A DNA stretch of 64,000 nt from SVQP01 sp045650025 (GCA_045650025.1 JAZRQR010000130.1:4934-68933), one strand, 5' to 3'; positions 52,076 to 61,293 are shown, counted from the stretch's first letter. Program-made: numbers and translations. Notes: generated by a model from the sequence alone, not told the origin.

Positions 52076-52960
52076 TTACGTCAATATCGGTACTTGTCTG
52101 TCTTGTAAAATGCGCTCCGCACACGCCACCTGCTCCCCTGTGGGGATCCAAGCCGCATTGCCGTTGCCCGCAAGCCCCAGCGCCAGCGCCTTACTGCCCC
52201 CCATGGGATGATAGCGCAAAAGCTGCACGCCCGTGCAGTGCGCAAGAGTAGCATACAGATCGGCAACGCGCTCCACGTGCCCGGGATCGGTGGTCAAGCC
52301 GTTTACCAACAGGCAACGCAGGCGCGTTTGGGCGCCCATGGCATCGATCGCAGCAAGATTTTCTAAGATCTGCCCGGGCAAAGCGCCCGTCAGCTCACGG
52401 TGCTTCCCTGCATCGGTATGCTTAATATCAAAATAAAATTCGTCCACGTACGGCACGCAAGCTCGGATCACCTCCGCGCTGCAAGCGCCCGCCGTTTCCA
52501 CGATCACGTGCAACCCCTGCGCCTTCAGCAATTGCAAAAGCTCTGCCACACCCTCTGCGCAAAGCGGCTCGCCGCCCGAAAGCGTGACGCCACCCGTCTT
52601 GCCGTAAAACGCTGCATCTGCCATGACCTCGCCTAAAATCTGCTCGGCACTCATATCCTTGCCTACGATGCGGCAGGCTTCGGTAAGGCATACCGAAGCG
52701 CACTTGCCACAGCCCTGACATAAGGATACCACACGCGTGCGGTCATTTTGTGTCAGAACCTGCGCTCCCGTGGGGCATGCCGACACACAAGCGCCGCAGC
52801 CCGTGCAAAGTGCCCGGTGCAGCATGATCTCCGGCTCTCGCTTTTGCGTTTCGGGGTTATGACACCACACGCAACGCAAGGGGCAGCCCTTGAAAAACAC
52901 GGTGGTGCGCAGCCCGGGACCGTCGTGCGTGCAAAATCGCTGTATCTCGGCAATCCGCAT
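52076..52960 (-). CDS. Glycyl radical enzyme activase (radical SAM)
   Basis: 294 aa. The radical SAM cluster motif is GCPLRCVWCHNPE near 25-37; two ferredoxin-like clusters follow, CTGCGACVSACP and CQGCGKCASVC, the mark of activases for non-PFL glycyl radical enzymes. GGVTLSGGEPL is the SAM-binding segment. It installs the glycyl radical on its partner, encoded 2 nt upstream. CCGGAGGA precedes ATG. Confidence 0.93.
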   Translation of the reverse strand: MRIAEIQRFCTHDGPGLRTTVFFKGCPLRCVWCHNPETQKREPEIMLHRALCTGCGACVSACPTGAQVLTQNDRTRVVSLCQGCGKCASVCLTEACRIVGKDMSAEQILGEVMADAAFYGKTGGVTLSGGEPLCAEGVAELLQLLKAQGLHVIVETAGACSAEVIRACVPYVDEFYFDIKHTDAGKHRELTGALPGQILENLAAIDAMGAQTRLRCLLVNGLTTDPGHVERVADLYATLAHCTGVQLLRYHPMGGSKALALGLAGNGNAAWIPTGEQVACAERILQDRQVPILT

Positions 52961-52962
52961 GC

Positions 52963-55110
52963 TTATTCCTCCGGCAAATATCCCGCGCGCTCCAGCACCA
53001 TGCGCTGCCAAGCGTCGTCCAGCGTGACAAATCTGGCGTTCCAGCCCGACACGCGTACCGAAAGCGTTTTGTACTGCTCAGGATGCTCGCGTGCGTCCAA
53101 CAGATCCTGCACACTCAGCACGTCCACCTGCATAAAGTATCCACCCAACGCGCAAAAGCCCTGCATAAGCCCCTCCAGCGCGCAAAGTCCGTTGTCCCCC
53201 TCCAGCGTGTCGGGGTACATTTTTATATCCAACGCCGCGCCCGTGGTCATGCGCGCAAGGTTTGCCGCGCAGTAGGAGCGCACGGTGGCGGTTGCTCCCG
53301 CAGTATCCGTGCCCGGTGTCGGCGAGGTGTTGCCCGCCAGAATTTCGCCGCGGCGATACCCGTGCGGCATGGCGGTACGGTGGGCGCGCCATTCGATCTG
53401 TCGCCCAAAGGTACTGATACCGGGCGGGAATGCAATGGGATAACCATTGGCATACGGTGCACATGCATCCGCAAAGGCGTCCACCGCCCAGGAGTAATAC
53501 GCATCAGCCGCAGCGTCTCCATTGCCGTAATGCGGCAGCTTATGCTTGGCGTACAGCGCCAGCTGCTCCTGCCCCTGCCAATCGGCACGCAGGATCTCGC
53601 AAAGCTCGGCAACCGTCAGCTTCTTTTCGATAAAGCAAAGGTGGTCAATGGCGCACAGCGCGTTTGCCACGTCACCCACGCCGCCCATATGGGGCGAGAG
53701 GACGCGATAGGGCGTGCCGCCCTCCAGATACCCCCTGCCGCTCTGTGCACAGCCGTGCTCAAGCAGGTCGATCATGGGCGTGGGCATGGTCAGGCGGAAG
53801 GCAGGATTGCCTTCTCGCCATGCGGGGGTAAAGCCATCCAGCACCCCTTGGCAGGTCTGCGCAATAAATTCCTTCATGCGTGCAGCGTACGCCGCCTTGA
53901 TGGCGTCCATGTCGGCAAAGTCCACAAGCTCTCCGCCCGCCACGTGCAGCACGTCCTGCAGAAGCATATGCAAAAAGTCCATGGGCATGTATGAAAAATA
54001 GGTCTTGCCGGGAATCTGCACTTCCCAGCACCCGTCGTTTGCAAAGTCAAAAATTTCCCTTTCGGGATAGCCCTGCGCGCGCAGCGCATCCAGTACGGTT
54101 TTCTCGTTGTACACCGCCACGACACCGCCGCCATGCCGCATGACGCGGGCAAGCAGGCGCAGAAACTCCGCGGGCGTGTGGTCCGAAAGGCGCACCGAGA
54201 TGGGGAAATCCGAAATTCCCAGCTCCTCCACGATCTCCAGACACAAATAGCTGACCGCGTTTGTCACGTCAGCCCCTGCAGCATCCGTGCCGCCCAGCAC
54301 GACGTTCTGATAATGCTGCGCATCTCCCGAGCCGCGCGGGGTATCGATCTCGATCCACTCGCAGCCCTTGATGAACAAGGACGCCAGCACCTCGCGTGCC
54401 TCGTCCATGGTGATCCTACCCTCTGCCAGATCGCGCTCCAGATACGGTCCGAGCAGGCGATCCATGCAGCCGATCCCGGGCCAGTTCCCACCCAGGCGCA
54501 AAAACGCAAAGCCAAACCACAGGCTTTGCACCGCCTCACAAAACGTAAATGCAGGATGCAGCGGCACACGCAAAAGCAGCTCGTGCAGCTGCGGGTATTG
54601 CTCTTTTGTCGCGTCTAAGTATCTGCCATGCCACACTTGCATGGCGTCCAGCGTGCGCAAAAGCGCCACGTGTCGCTCCATGGCAGGCGCATCAAACGCG
54701 CTTGTATCGATCTTTTCAATCCGTGCGCGCATGCCAAGAATGCCCTCGCGCAACAAAATGCCGAAATCCACGGTCAGGTGGCTGACGCTGGGCCAGACGA
54801 TCTTTCCGTCCCTTGCCACGGGCACCTGATGGCGCACCGCAGCGCCCACGGTTGCCGCACCGCACACGCGCTCACCCTCGCAAATGCGCAAGGGGCACTC
54901 GCGCACCAGCACGTCCAGCGCTGCCGCGTATCGCTCATGCTCGCACATGCCCTCCCAGCCGTCGACACAGTCGACGGCTACAAAGGGCACGCTCATGGTC
55001 TGCGCACCGTATTTACCTTGTAAGGATTCCATGGCAAAGCGCCGCGTGGCTTCGCAAAGCCGCACGGGTCTGCCGCCTTTATATGCTGAGGAAAAACGAT
55101 ACGCGCTCAT
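52963..55110 (-). CDS. Glycyl radical enzyme of unassigned substrate
   Basis: 715 aa. C-terminal glycyl radical motif RVSGWNARF, with radical Gly at about 689; active-site NDGCWEVQIPGKTYF, with Cys at about 361 and Glu two residues on. A single Cys followed by x-Glu is the dehydratase/lyase pattern; pyruvate formate-lyase has Cys-Cys. The N-terminal VSHLTVDFGILLREG also fits the family. Start is 55110 or the adjacent ATG at 55113; AAGGAG lies before both. The canonical Tyr after Gly is Trp here. Neighbours are activase, VOC protein and fbp. Substrate unknown. Confidence 0.9.
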   Translation of the reverse strand: MSAYRFSSAYKGGRPVRLCEATRRFAMESLQGKYGAQTMSVPFVAVDCVDGWEGMCEHERYAAALDVLVRECPLRICEGERVCGAATVGAAVRHQVPVARDGKIVWPSVSHLTVDFGILLREGILGMRARIEKIDTSAFDAPAMERHVALLRTLDAMQVWHGRYLDATKEQYPQLHELLLRVPLHPAFTFCEAVQSLWFGFAFLRLGGNWPGIGCMDRLLGPYLERDLAEGRITMDEAREVLASLFIKGCEWIEIDTPRGSGDAQHYQNVVLGGTDAAGADVTNAVSYLCLEIVEELGISDFPISVRLSDHTPAEFLRLLARVMRHGGGVVAVYNEKTVLDALRAQGYPEREIFDFANDGCWEVQIPGKTYFSYMPMDFLHMLLQDVLHVAGGELVDFADMDAIKAAYAARMKEFIAQTCQGVLDGFTPAWREGNPAFRLTMPTPMIDLLEHGCAQSGRGYLEGGTPYRVLSPHMGGVGDVANALCAIDHLCFIEKKLTVAELCEILRADWQGQEQLALYAKHKLPHYGNGDAAADAYYSWAVDAFADACAPYANGYPIAFPPGISTFGRQIEWRAHRTAMPHGYRRGEILAGNTSPTPGTDTAGATATVRSYCAANLARMTTGAALDIKMYPDTLEGDNGLCALEGLMQGFCALGGYFMQVDVLSVQDLLDAREHPEQYKTLSVRVSGWNARFVTLDDAWQRMVLERAGYLPEE

Positions 55111-55131
55111 CATGATCTCCTTAAAATGAAA

Positions 55132-55548
55132 TTAAATCTTTTTGATCAACTGCTTGATAAACTCCAAAACCTCGCCGTCGGGTCCCTTGACAAATGCGAT
55201 CTGAATGGTGATCTTGCGCGGATGCGAATCAAGATCCATCACCGTCACGGGCATCTGCAGTGTAGCGCCTGCCGCCAGCGCGGTATTGAGCGCCGCCTCC
55301 ACGTTTTCCACGTGCAGCGCCAGATGCTGGAATCTGCCCTCTGCGGGCACGTCCATGCCCGGCTTTGCAAACAGCTCCAGCAGCGAGCCGTCACCCGTGT
55401 CCAGCAGCGCAATGCGGTTGTCGCCCTCGCCCCACGCGGTGTACACACTCATGCCAAGCTTCTGATAAAACGCCAGGGACTTGTCAAAATCCGACGCGTA
55501 TACGGACAAATGGTGGAATCCCATGCCCTTGATAATTTCGTTTGCCAT
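55132..55548 (-). CDS. VOC superfamily (glyoxalase-like) protein
   Basis: 138 aa. Candidate metal ligands appear in GFHHLSVYASD, GSLLELFA, FQHLALHVENV and EVLEFIKQ, the His-Glu-His-Glu layout of glyoxalase I-like lyases and epimerases. AAGGAG precedes ATG. It lies 18 nt upstream of the glycyl radical enzyme, so it might handle a related aldehyde or acyl intermediate. Confidence 0.88.
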   Translation of the reverse strand: MANEIIKGMGFHHLSVYASDFDKSLAFYQKLGMSVYTAWGEGDNRIALLDTGDGSLLELFAKPGMDVPAEGRFQHLALHVENVEAALNTALAAGATLQMPVTVMDLDSHPRKITIQIAFVKGPDGEVLEFIKQLIKKI

Positions 55549-55559
55549 ATTCCCTCTCC

Positions 55560-56705
55560 TTATTCTTCAAAGGATGCGTAAACGTCCTGCTCGTAAAGGA
55601 AGGACGTCAGCGCGCCCGAGCCACCGTCATATCCCGAATTCTTCATGTAAATTGCGGTGATCTTGTTTTCGGGATCGCTCCAATAATGCGTGCCGTACGC
55701 GCCGCTCCAGCCAAAGCAGCCGATCGGCATCTGATACTCAGCGGTAATAACGCGCACGCCAAGACCCCACTGCTGGGGAGGACCCATGATGGCATCGGTG
55801 ACCTGCACGCTGCCCATCTTCTTGACCGATTCGGGCGAGAGGATGCGCACGCCATTGTACGTGCCGCCGTGGGTCAGCATTTCGCCAAACTTGACGTAAT
55901 CGTCCAGCGTTGCCGCCAGACCCGCGCCGCCGCAATACTGGGTGACGGGCACGTTTTCAAAAATCGTTTCCACCGACTTGGGGACGGCATAGCCGCCCTG
56001 CTCCTCGGTGTAGGTATGCATGGCGATCATGCGCTCCTTTTGCTCCTCGTTCATGGCAAAGGTGGTGTCCTGCATGCCCAGAGGATCCAGCAGGTACTTC
56101 TTCAAAAACGCATTGTAATCCATGCCCGACACGATCTCAATGATGCGTGCCACCGCTACAAATGCCACAATGGGGCTATACCATTGCGCGGTATAAGGTT
56201 CAAATGCGATCATCTTATCGGCAAACCAATCCATCACGCCCTCGGGAGTCTGTGCCTTGTCTGCGGGCATCTGTGCCCAGGCAAGATCACCGATCTCCAA
56301 GGTGCCGATACCGCTGGTATGCGAGAGCAGATGCTTGATGGTAATGGGAGTCTGCGCGTCCTTATCGTACACCGCCTGACCGTTCTCCACGTGACCGATC
56401 TTCATGTGCGCGTAAGCGGGAATGTACTTCGCCAGCTCATCGTCGATCGAAAGCAGACCCTGCTCCTCGGCGATCAGCGCGGCTACTGCCGTAATGGGCT
56501 TGGTCATGGAAGCTAAGCGGAACATAGCATCCTTTCGCAAGGGCTCCTTGGTGGTGGCGTTCTGATAGCCGTAGGTCTTGTGCAAGAGGATCTTGCCATC
56601 CTGCACCACGCAAAGTGCCGCGCCGCCTACCTTGCCGCTTGCAATATCAGCATTCACGCGCGCATCGACCAGCGCGTTCAATTTTTCTGCATTGAGTTTT
56701 CTCAT
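55560..56705 (-). CDS. Class C beta-lactamase-like serine hydrolase (EstB type)
   Basis: 381 aa. SMTK at 66-69 is the SxxK active site; ITIKHLLSHTSGIG is the family block; QWYSPIV supplies the Tyr; FGWSGAYGTHYW stands where the third motif is expected. No signal peptide. Likely an esterase or transesterase. AGGAAAC precedes ATG weakly. It is the first gene of the tight series leading through the VOC gene to fbp. Confidence 0.88.
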   Translation of the reverse strand: MRKLNAEKLNALVDARVNADIASGKVGGAALCVVQDGKILLHKTYGYQNATTKEPLRKDAMFRLASMTKPITAVAALIAEEQGLLSIDDELAKYIPAYAHMKIGHVENGQAVYDKDAQTPITIKHLLSHTSGIGTLEIGDLAWAQMPADKAQTPEGVMDWFADKMIAFEPYTAQWYSPIVAFVAVARIIEIVSGMDYNAFLKKYLLDPLGMQDTTFAMNEEQKERMIAMHTYTEEQGGYAVPKSVETIFENVPVTQYCGGAGLAATLDDYVKFGEMLTHGGTYNGVRILSPESVKKMGSVQVTDAIMGPPQQWGLGVRVITAEYQMPIGCFGWSGAYGTHYWSDPENKITAIYMKNSGYDGGSGALTSFLYEQDVYASFEE

Positions 56706-56726
56706 AATGTTTCCTTTCTGTAGACA

Positions 56727-56761
56727 AGCAAGGGCTGTCGCACGGGTGCGACAGCCCTTGC
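56727..56761 (-). terminator. Long hairpin between solute-binding protein and hydrolase genes
   Basis: GCAAGGGCTGTCGCAC pairs perfectly with its downstream complement around two bases. No T tract is present, so it may slow RNA decay or partly terminate. Confidence 0.5.
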
Positions 56762-56787
56762 GGAACTGTTTATTTGGAATTTGTAAC

Positions 56788-58221
56788 TTATTCGTCCTTC
56801 TCGAACTTGGAGATCAGCTTACTCAGCGTCTTTTTTGCGGAATTTTCCTTCTTCTGATACTGAGACGAGAAGTTGGTCTTGTTGTCATTTACGCAGGTTT
56901 TGAACAGAGGCTCCAGACCGATATTGGAGTAGTACATGCAAAGGTCATAGGTACGGGTCTTGAAGATGATGTCCAGCATGCCCTGAGACTCCTCGTCACG
57001 TACGCTCTTACGCTGCAGAACGGTATCATAGTAAGCGGGGGTAACTCTCTGCTTGGAGATGATTGCCAGTGCCTCCAGAGTGGGGCCAAGACGCTCCAGG
57101 TTCTTTGCAGCCTTGGAGATAGAGGAGGTGGTGCAAATACCGTTGGTCCAGGTGATGTAATCTTCCTGTGCGGCATTGTACTTCGGAACGGGCAGTACGC
57201 CGAAATCCTTTTCCATTTCCTTACCCAGAGATACGATGTACATAACAACCTCGCTGTAGAACAGACCTCTGCCGCCTACGAATACGCCCTTACCAAGGTC
57301 TTCCTTGCCGGGAGGCGAGGAATAGGTGGAGTTGTTGACGTAGAAAATTGCCAGAACCTTATCAAGCAGGTCGGTTGCCTTCTGCATACCGGATGCATCC
57401 AACGCCAGGTAGGGATCGCTACCCTCTTCACATACAATGTAACGCAGACCTGCGCCGAAGAAGAAGGTGGAGCCGGTCTCCCAGGTGGATACGAAGCCGT
57501 AGGTATCATCCTCGGTCATCTTACCGTCACCGCTGGAGTCGTAGGATACGTCCTTGATCAAAGACTGGAAGTTATCCAGAGTCCATTCATTGTTGTATAC
57601 CATTTCATAAGGATCGATGTCCTCATCCTTTGCCATTTCCTTGTTAAACAGCAGAACGTAGGTCGTGCCCTCATCGGAGTAGTTGATCGAGCCGTTCATG
57701 AAGTAGATCTTATCCGAGATCATGAAGTTTGCAGTGCCCTGGTCCCACCATTCCGCGGACAGATCCATGCCCTCCAGCGTGGTAAAGCTGATCAGCGTAC
57801 CCTCGGAAGCAAGGTTTGCGGTATGTACCATGTGGTTCTGCAGCAGGGTATATTCACCCGTACCGGACTGCACGTCCTTCTTGATCGCGCCGTTCATCTC
57901 GGAGGTTACCGTGGGGATAATGTTGAGCTTGAGATTGCAGAATTCCTCAAATGCCAGATTACGCTGGTAAACGGCATCCTCCAGAACCTCGGTTCTGTTC
58001 TCGGTATACCATTCGTCATAGTGGAAATCTTCTCTTGCCAGTACGTTAAAGTCCTCTTGGTTCCAGTCAACGCTAATCTGCGCCAGCGCCTCGGCAGCCG
58101 CGTCGGTCTCAGACTCAAGCTGCTGCAGCGTTTCATCTTCTTCCTTTTCCGTGTCAGCACATGCCACAAAAAGGGACAGAAGCATCAGCGCGGTCAGGAA
58201 TAAGCACAAATACTTTTTCAT
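56788..58221 (-). CDS. Extracellular solute-binding lipoprotein (family 1-like), copy 1
   Basis: 477 aa. Lipobox LFVAC gives Cys 21. The two-lobe layout of sugar-binding proteins is suggested by YVLLFNKEMAKD, NNEWTLDNFQSLIKDV and FGVLPVPKYNAAQEDYITW. A Ca-binding-like loop DSSGDGKMTEDD occurs near 245. It would bind a carbohydrate for an ABC importer, but no permease is nearby. AAGGAG precedes ATG. Copy 2 lies upstream on the same strand. Confidence 0.9.
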   Translation of the reverse strand: MKKYLCLFLTALMLLSLFVACADTEKEEDETLQQLESETDAAAEALAQISVDWNQEDFNVLAREDFHYDEWYTENRTEVLEDAVYQRNLAFEEFCNLKLNIIPTVTSEMNGAIKKDVQSGTGEYTLLQNHMVHTANLASEGTLISFTTLEGMDLSAEWWDQGTANFMISDKIYFMNGSINYSDEGTTYVLLFNKEMAKDEDIDPYEMVYNNEWTLDNFQSLIKDVSYDSSGDGKMTEDDTYGFVSTWETGSTFFFGAGLRYIVCEEGSDPYLALDASGMQKATDLLDKVLAIFYVNNSTYSSPPGKEDLGKGVFVGGRGLFYSEVVMYIVSLGKEMEKDFGVLPVPKYNAAQEDYITWTNGICTTSSISKAAKNLERLGPTLEALAIISKQRVTPAYYDTVLQRKSVRDEESQGMLDIIFKTRTYDLCMYYSNIGLEPLFKTCVNDNKTNFSSQYQKKENSAKKTLSKLISKFEKDE

Positions 58222-58265
58222 GTTGTTTCTCCTTCAAATATTTACAGGCATACACCTTATTATAC

Positions 58266-58294
58266 ATTATACAATACAAGCCAAGATTTGTCAA
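58266..58294 (-). promoter_or_regulatory. Promoter of solute-binding protein copy 1
   Basis: Minus strand: perfect TTGACA (58294-58289), 17-bp spacer, perfect TATAAT (58271-58266). Confidence 0.9.
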
Positions 58295-58309
58295 TCGGCA
58301 TTTATACAA

Positions 58310-58338
58310 GAAATCCGCTGAATTTTTCAGCGGATTTC
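58310..58338 (-). terminator. Terminator after solute-binding protein copy 2
   Basis: GAAATCCGCTGAA and TTCAGCGGATTTC form a 13-bp stem around three bases. The following minus-strand sequence is only moderately T-rich. Confidence 0.7.
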
Positions 58339-58350
58339 ATAATTTCAAGG

Positions 58351-59790
58351 TCAGTCGTCCTCTGCAAACTTTTTCAAAAGCGACTCCAGCTTGTATTCTG
58401 CCTTAGAGGCTTTCTTGTTATAATTGGACGCAAAGTTGGTCTTGTTATCATTGACCGATTCCTTGAACAAGGGTTCCAAGCCAAGATCATAATAAATGCT
58501 CATGTCGTAGCAGCGAGTCTTGAAGATGATATCCAGCATGCCCTGCGATTCCTCGTCGCGTACGCTCTTGCGCTGCAGCACGGTATCGTAGAACGCCGGC
58601 GTTACTCTCTGCTGCGATAGGATCGCCATGATCTCCAACGTCTGTCCCAGCTTATCCGTATCCTGCGCGGACACGGGAATCGAGGTAGTCGAGCAAATGG
58701 CATTGGTCCAGGTGATGTATTCCTTTTGTGCACTATCGTACTTGGGAATGGGCAACACGCCGAAATCCCCCTCCATGCTCTTGCCGAGTGCCACGATATA
58801 CATGACGACCTCGGTATAGAACAGTCCACGATTTTCGCGGAACGCATCCATGCCCTTTTTCTCCGCGCCCTCCTCGGTACCGGGCACATAGGTGGCGTGA
58901 TTGACGTAATAGAAATCCAGCACCTTATCAAGCAGATCACTTGCCTTGTTCATGCCGCTCGTATCCAGCGCAAGGTACGGATCCTTGCCCTGCTCGCACT
59001 CCACAAATTTCAGCCCCGAACCAAAAAAGAAGGTGTTACCGGTTTCCCAGGTCACGATAAAGCCGTAGGTATCGTTTTCGTCGTATTTACCGTCACCCGA
59101 GCTGTCATAAGACACGTCACGAATCAGGCTGCCGAAGGTATCCAAGGTCCACTCATTATTGTAGACCAGCGCATACGGGTCAATGCTCTTGTCCTTGGCG
59201 AGCTGCTTGTTGAACATCATGACGTAAGTTGTGCGCTCGTCGGACACGTTGATTGCGCTGTTCATAAAATACACCTTATCTGCAATGACAAAGCTTGCCG
59301 TCCCCGCATCCCACCAAGGTGCGGACAGATCAACGCCATCCAGCGCGGTAAAGCTGATCAGCTGCCCGTCGGACGCCAGCTTAGCAGTCTGCGCCATGTG
59401 ATGATGCACCACGTGGTATTCGCCCGTGCCGCTCTTGATGTCCGCCTTAACCATGTCCGAAAGCTCGTCGGTGGCAGCACCCACGCAGTTCAGCGTCAGC
59501 TTGCAGGTCTCCTCCAGCGCCAGATTACGCCCATATACGGCGCTCTCCAGCACGTCGGAGCTTTGCGTAGCAATCAAGTCCTCGGCAAACTGATCGCTAC
59601 GCCCCAGAATCACCAGCTCCTCGCCCTCCCAGTCCACGCTCAGCGCGGCAAGTGCCGAAGAGATCTCGTCGGTTTCACCCTCGGTAATCTGCTGCGTGGA
59701 ATCTTCTGCAGGCGCCTCGACGCTTGCACAGCCCGCCATCAGCGAGAGCAAAAACACCATCAACAAACAGATGCATACGTACTTCTTCAT
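58351..59790 (-). CDS. Extracellular solute-binding lipoprotein, copy 2
   Basis: 479 aa. Lipobox LMAGC gives Cys 21. It matches copy 1 along its length: NNEWTLDTFGSLIRDVSYD, DSSGDGKYDENDTYGF, FGVLPIPKYDSAQKEYITW and LQRKSVRDEESQGMLDIIFK. The N-terminal linker and predicted pocket segments differ, so the ligands may differ. AAGGAG precedes ATG. No permease or ATPase gene is adjacent. Confidence 0.9.
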   Translation of the reverse strand: MKKYVCICLLMVFLLSLMAGCASVEAPAEDSTQQITEGETDEISSALAALSVDWEGEELVILGRSDQFAEDLIATQSSDVLESAVYGRNLALEETCKLTLNCVGAATDELSDMVKADIKSGTGEYHVVHHHMAQTAKLASDGQLISFTALDGVDLSAPWWDAGTASFVIADKVYFMNSAINVSDERTTYVMMFNKQLAKDKSIDPYALVYNNEWTLDTFGSLIRDVSYDSSGDGKYDENDTYGFIVTWETGNTFFFGSGLKFVECEQGKDPYLALDTSGMNKASDLLDKVLDFYYVNHATYVPGTEEGAEKKGMDAFRENRGLFYTEVVMYIVALGKSMEGDFGVLPIPKYDSAQKEYITWTNAICSTTSIPVSAQDTDKLGQTLEIMAILSQQRVTPAFYDTVLQRKSVRDEESQGMLDIIFKTRCYDMSIYYDLGLEPLFKESVNDNKTNFASNYNKKASKAEYKLESLLKKFAEDD

Positions 59791-59854
59791 GTCAGCTTCT
59801 CCTTAAACAGATACTTTGGTAATGCGTCGTGTGCGTTGGAAAAATGGATATCGG

Positions 59855-60631
59855 TTATCGCGTGGGTCTGTGCAGCGTCACGCGGTCGATCAGATCCAAT
59901 CCGTGCTGTCTGACCCACGCCTCTGCCACCGCAACGGTCTCGGGATTTGCCATCGCATCGGCATCGTGCGCATCACAGCCGAAGATGACCTTGTTGCCCA
60001 CCTTACCGGCGATCTCCCAGAAAGCATGGCAGGGGTATGCGCGCCCCTCTGCAAGTCCTAAGAAGTTGAGCTCCAGCGGAATATCCAGCGCCTTTGCCTC
60101 CTTACAAAGACGGGTCATCTCTCGTGCGTAAAACTCCTCACCGTGCACCTTGCTGGGAATATCGGGATGCGCAAAATAGGTGAAATCCCCCGTGCGCAAG
60201 CCCTCAACAACCTGATCCACGTAGCGCACCAATCCCTCCTCATCCAAGCGTCCCGAGGTCGGGCGTGTAGCACCGTCGATCTCGTTGCCAATAAAGTGCT
60301 GCCCCAAAAGCAGGTATTCATACGGGTAGGGCTCCAAAAATTCCAAAAGTCTTTGGTGATACAGCGGATAATACTCGGATTCAAAGCCAATATGGATCTC
60401 GATGCGATCCGCGTATTCGCAGCGCAAATCCTCCAGTGTACCGATATACTCCCCGATCTCGGCGCACTTCATGCGGAAGCCCGATTCGTGTCCGTTCGGG
60501 AAGGGGTAGGGCACGTGATCCGAAAAGCCCAGCACCCGAACGCCGCGTGCAATGGCAGCTTCAATATATTCACGCTCGCTGCCACGTGCGTGGTTGCAGC
60601 GATACGTATGTGTATGATAATTTGCGTACAT
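59855..60631 (-). CDS. PHP-domain histidinol-phosphatase-type hydrolase
   Basis: 258 aa. NYHTHTYRCNHA is the first PHP metal motif; VLGFSDHVPYPF, GFESEY, FAHPDIPS, LELNFLG and GCDAHDAD supply the others. HisK-type phosphatases of this size act on histidinol phosphate, though other phosphoesters are possible. No other his gene is near. It has its own promoter. Confidence 0.9.
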   Translation of the reverse strand: MYANYHTHTYRCNHARGSEREYIEAAIARGVRVLGFSDHVPYPFPNGHESGFRMKCAEIGEYIGTLEDLRCEYADRIEIHIGFESEYYPLYHQRLLEFLEPYPYEYLLLGQHFIGNEIDGATRPTSGRLDEEGLVRYVDQVVEGLRTGDFTYFAHPDIPSKVHGEEFYAREMTRLCKEAKALDIPLELNFLGLAEGRAYPCHAFWEIAGKVGNKVIFGCDAHDADAMANPETVAVAEAWVRQHGLDLIDRVTLHRPTR

Positions 60632-60663
60632 GTGTGTCAGTTCCTTTGCTTGTTTATAGCTTC

Positions 60664-60692
60664 ATTATAGCAAAGCGCAAGCTTTTTTGCAA
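60664..60692 (-). promoter_or_regulatory. Promoter of the PHP gene
   Basis: Minus strand: TTGCAA (60692-60687), 17-bp spacer, TATAAT (60669-60664). Confidence 0.78.
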
Positions 60693-60698
60693 TAGCAA

Positions 60699-60727
60699 TT
60701 GACAAAATTCGCGCTATATGTTACAAT
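60699..60727 (+). promoter_or_regulatory. Promoter of the small membrane protein gene
   Basis: TTGACA (60699-60704), 17-bp spacer, TACAAT (60722-60727), back to back with the PHP promoter. Confidence 0.8.
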
Positions 60728-60759
60728 AATACATATTGATCACAAGGAGATTATACATT

Positions 60760-61113
60760 ATGGCAACCAAAAACAAACCCAAGACCTCCGGTAATAATTT
60801 CACGCGCTTTCTGATCAGCATTATCTTCATCGCACTTGGCACCTCCTCGGTCGTTGGTGTACTGCAGGATCTGCTGACGCTGGACCTCAATATCGGCATT
60901 GCAGCTGCATTGGGCATTCTGATGTTCATCACCGGCATTACCAGCCTTTGCGGAAAAATGGTCGCTTGCCGCATTCTGGGCGTTGTGATCTGCATTTTGT
61001 CCTGCATTATGCTTGTCATGACCATTCCCTCCTGCACTCTGAGCACCCTGCAGGCTCCTGCCCTGTACCTGACCCAGGCGCTGCTGGCTTGGCTGTTCTT
61101 TGGCTTGTCCTGA
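60760..61113 (+). CDS. Small membrane protein of unknown function
   Basis: 117 aa. A basic, polar start (MATKNKPKTSGNNF) is followed by three to four hydrophobic segments: FLISIIFIALGTSSVVGVL, IGIAAALGILMFITGITSL, ILGVVICILSCIMLVMTI and a final LTQALLAWLFFGLS. No known family recognised. AAGGAG lies 9 nt before ATG; the longer reading from 60736 lacks a site. Confidence 0.8.
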   Translation: MATKNKPKTSGNNFTRFLISIIFIALGTSSVVGVLQDLLTLDLNIGIAAALGILMFITGITSLCGKMVACRILGVVICILSCIMLVMTIPSCTLSTLQAPALYLTQALLAWLFFGLS

Positions 61114-61122
61114 CGCAAATAG

Positions 61123-61156
61123 AAAAAGCACCTGCCGCGCGGCAGGTGCTTTTTTA
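61123..61156 (+). terminator. Terminator of the small membrane protein gene
   Basis: GCACCTGCCGC and GCGGCAGGTGC form a stem with little loop, flanked by A5 and T6. Confidence 0.85.
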
Positions 61157-61293
61157 CTTGGACGCGGGCATGGGATTTCAAAGCCCGAATTTGCGCCAAT
61201 GGTAATTGCTAATTGTTCGGGCGACCTGCGCAAATCTGCATGTCGCGATGCGCTGCATCGCTTATGCGGGGGTTCAGTCGGTGCGGGTTCAGC
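61157..61293. other. Intergenic stretch without recognised feature
   Basis: Apart from a small GCGATGCGCTGCATCGC hairpin near 61245-61261, no gene, promoter or repeat is seen between the terminator and the long hairpin beside tRNA-Ala. Confidence 0.6.

Noticed and set aside
48576..52211. A 1211-codon open frame on the plus strand across the antiporter and fbp genes
   Set aside because: It lies antisense to well-supported genes, its translation is His/Arg/Gln-rich with no domain, and it arises from codon bias that avoids stops on the opposite strand.
52963..55110. Pyruvate formate-lyase
   Set aside because: The active site has one Cys followed by Trp-Glu and lacks the Cys-Cys pair, and its activase has two extra ferredoxin clusters absent from the PFL activase.
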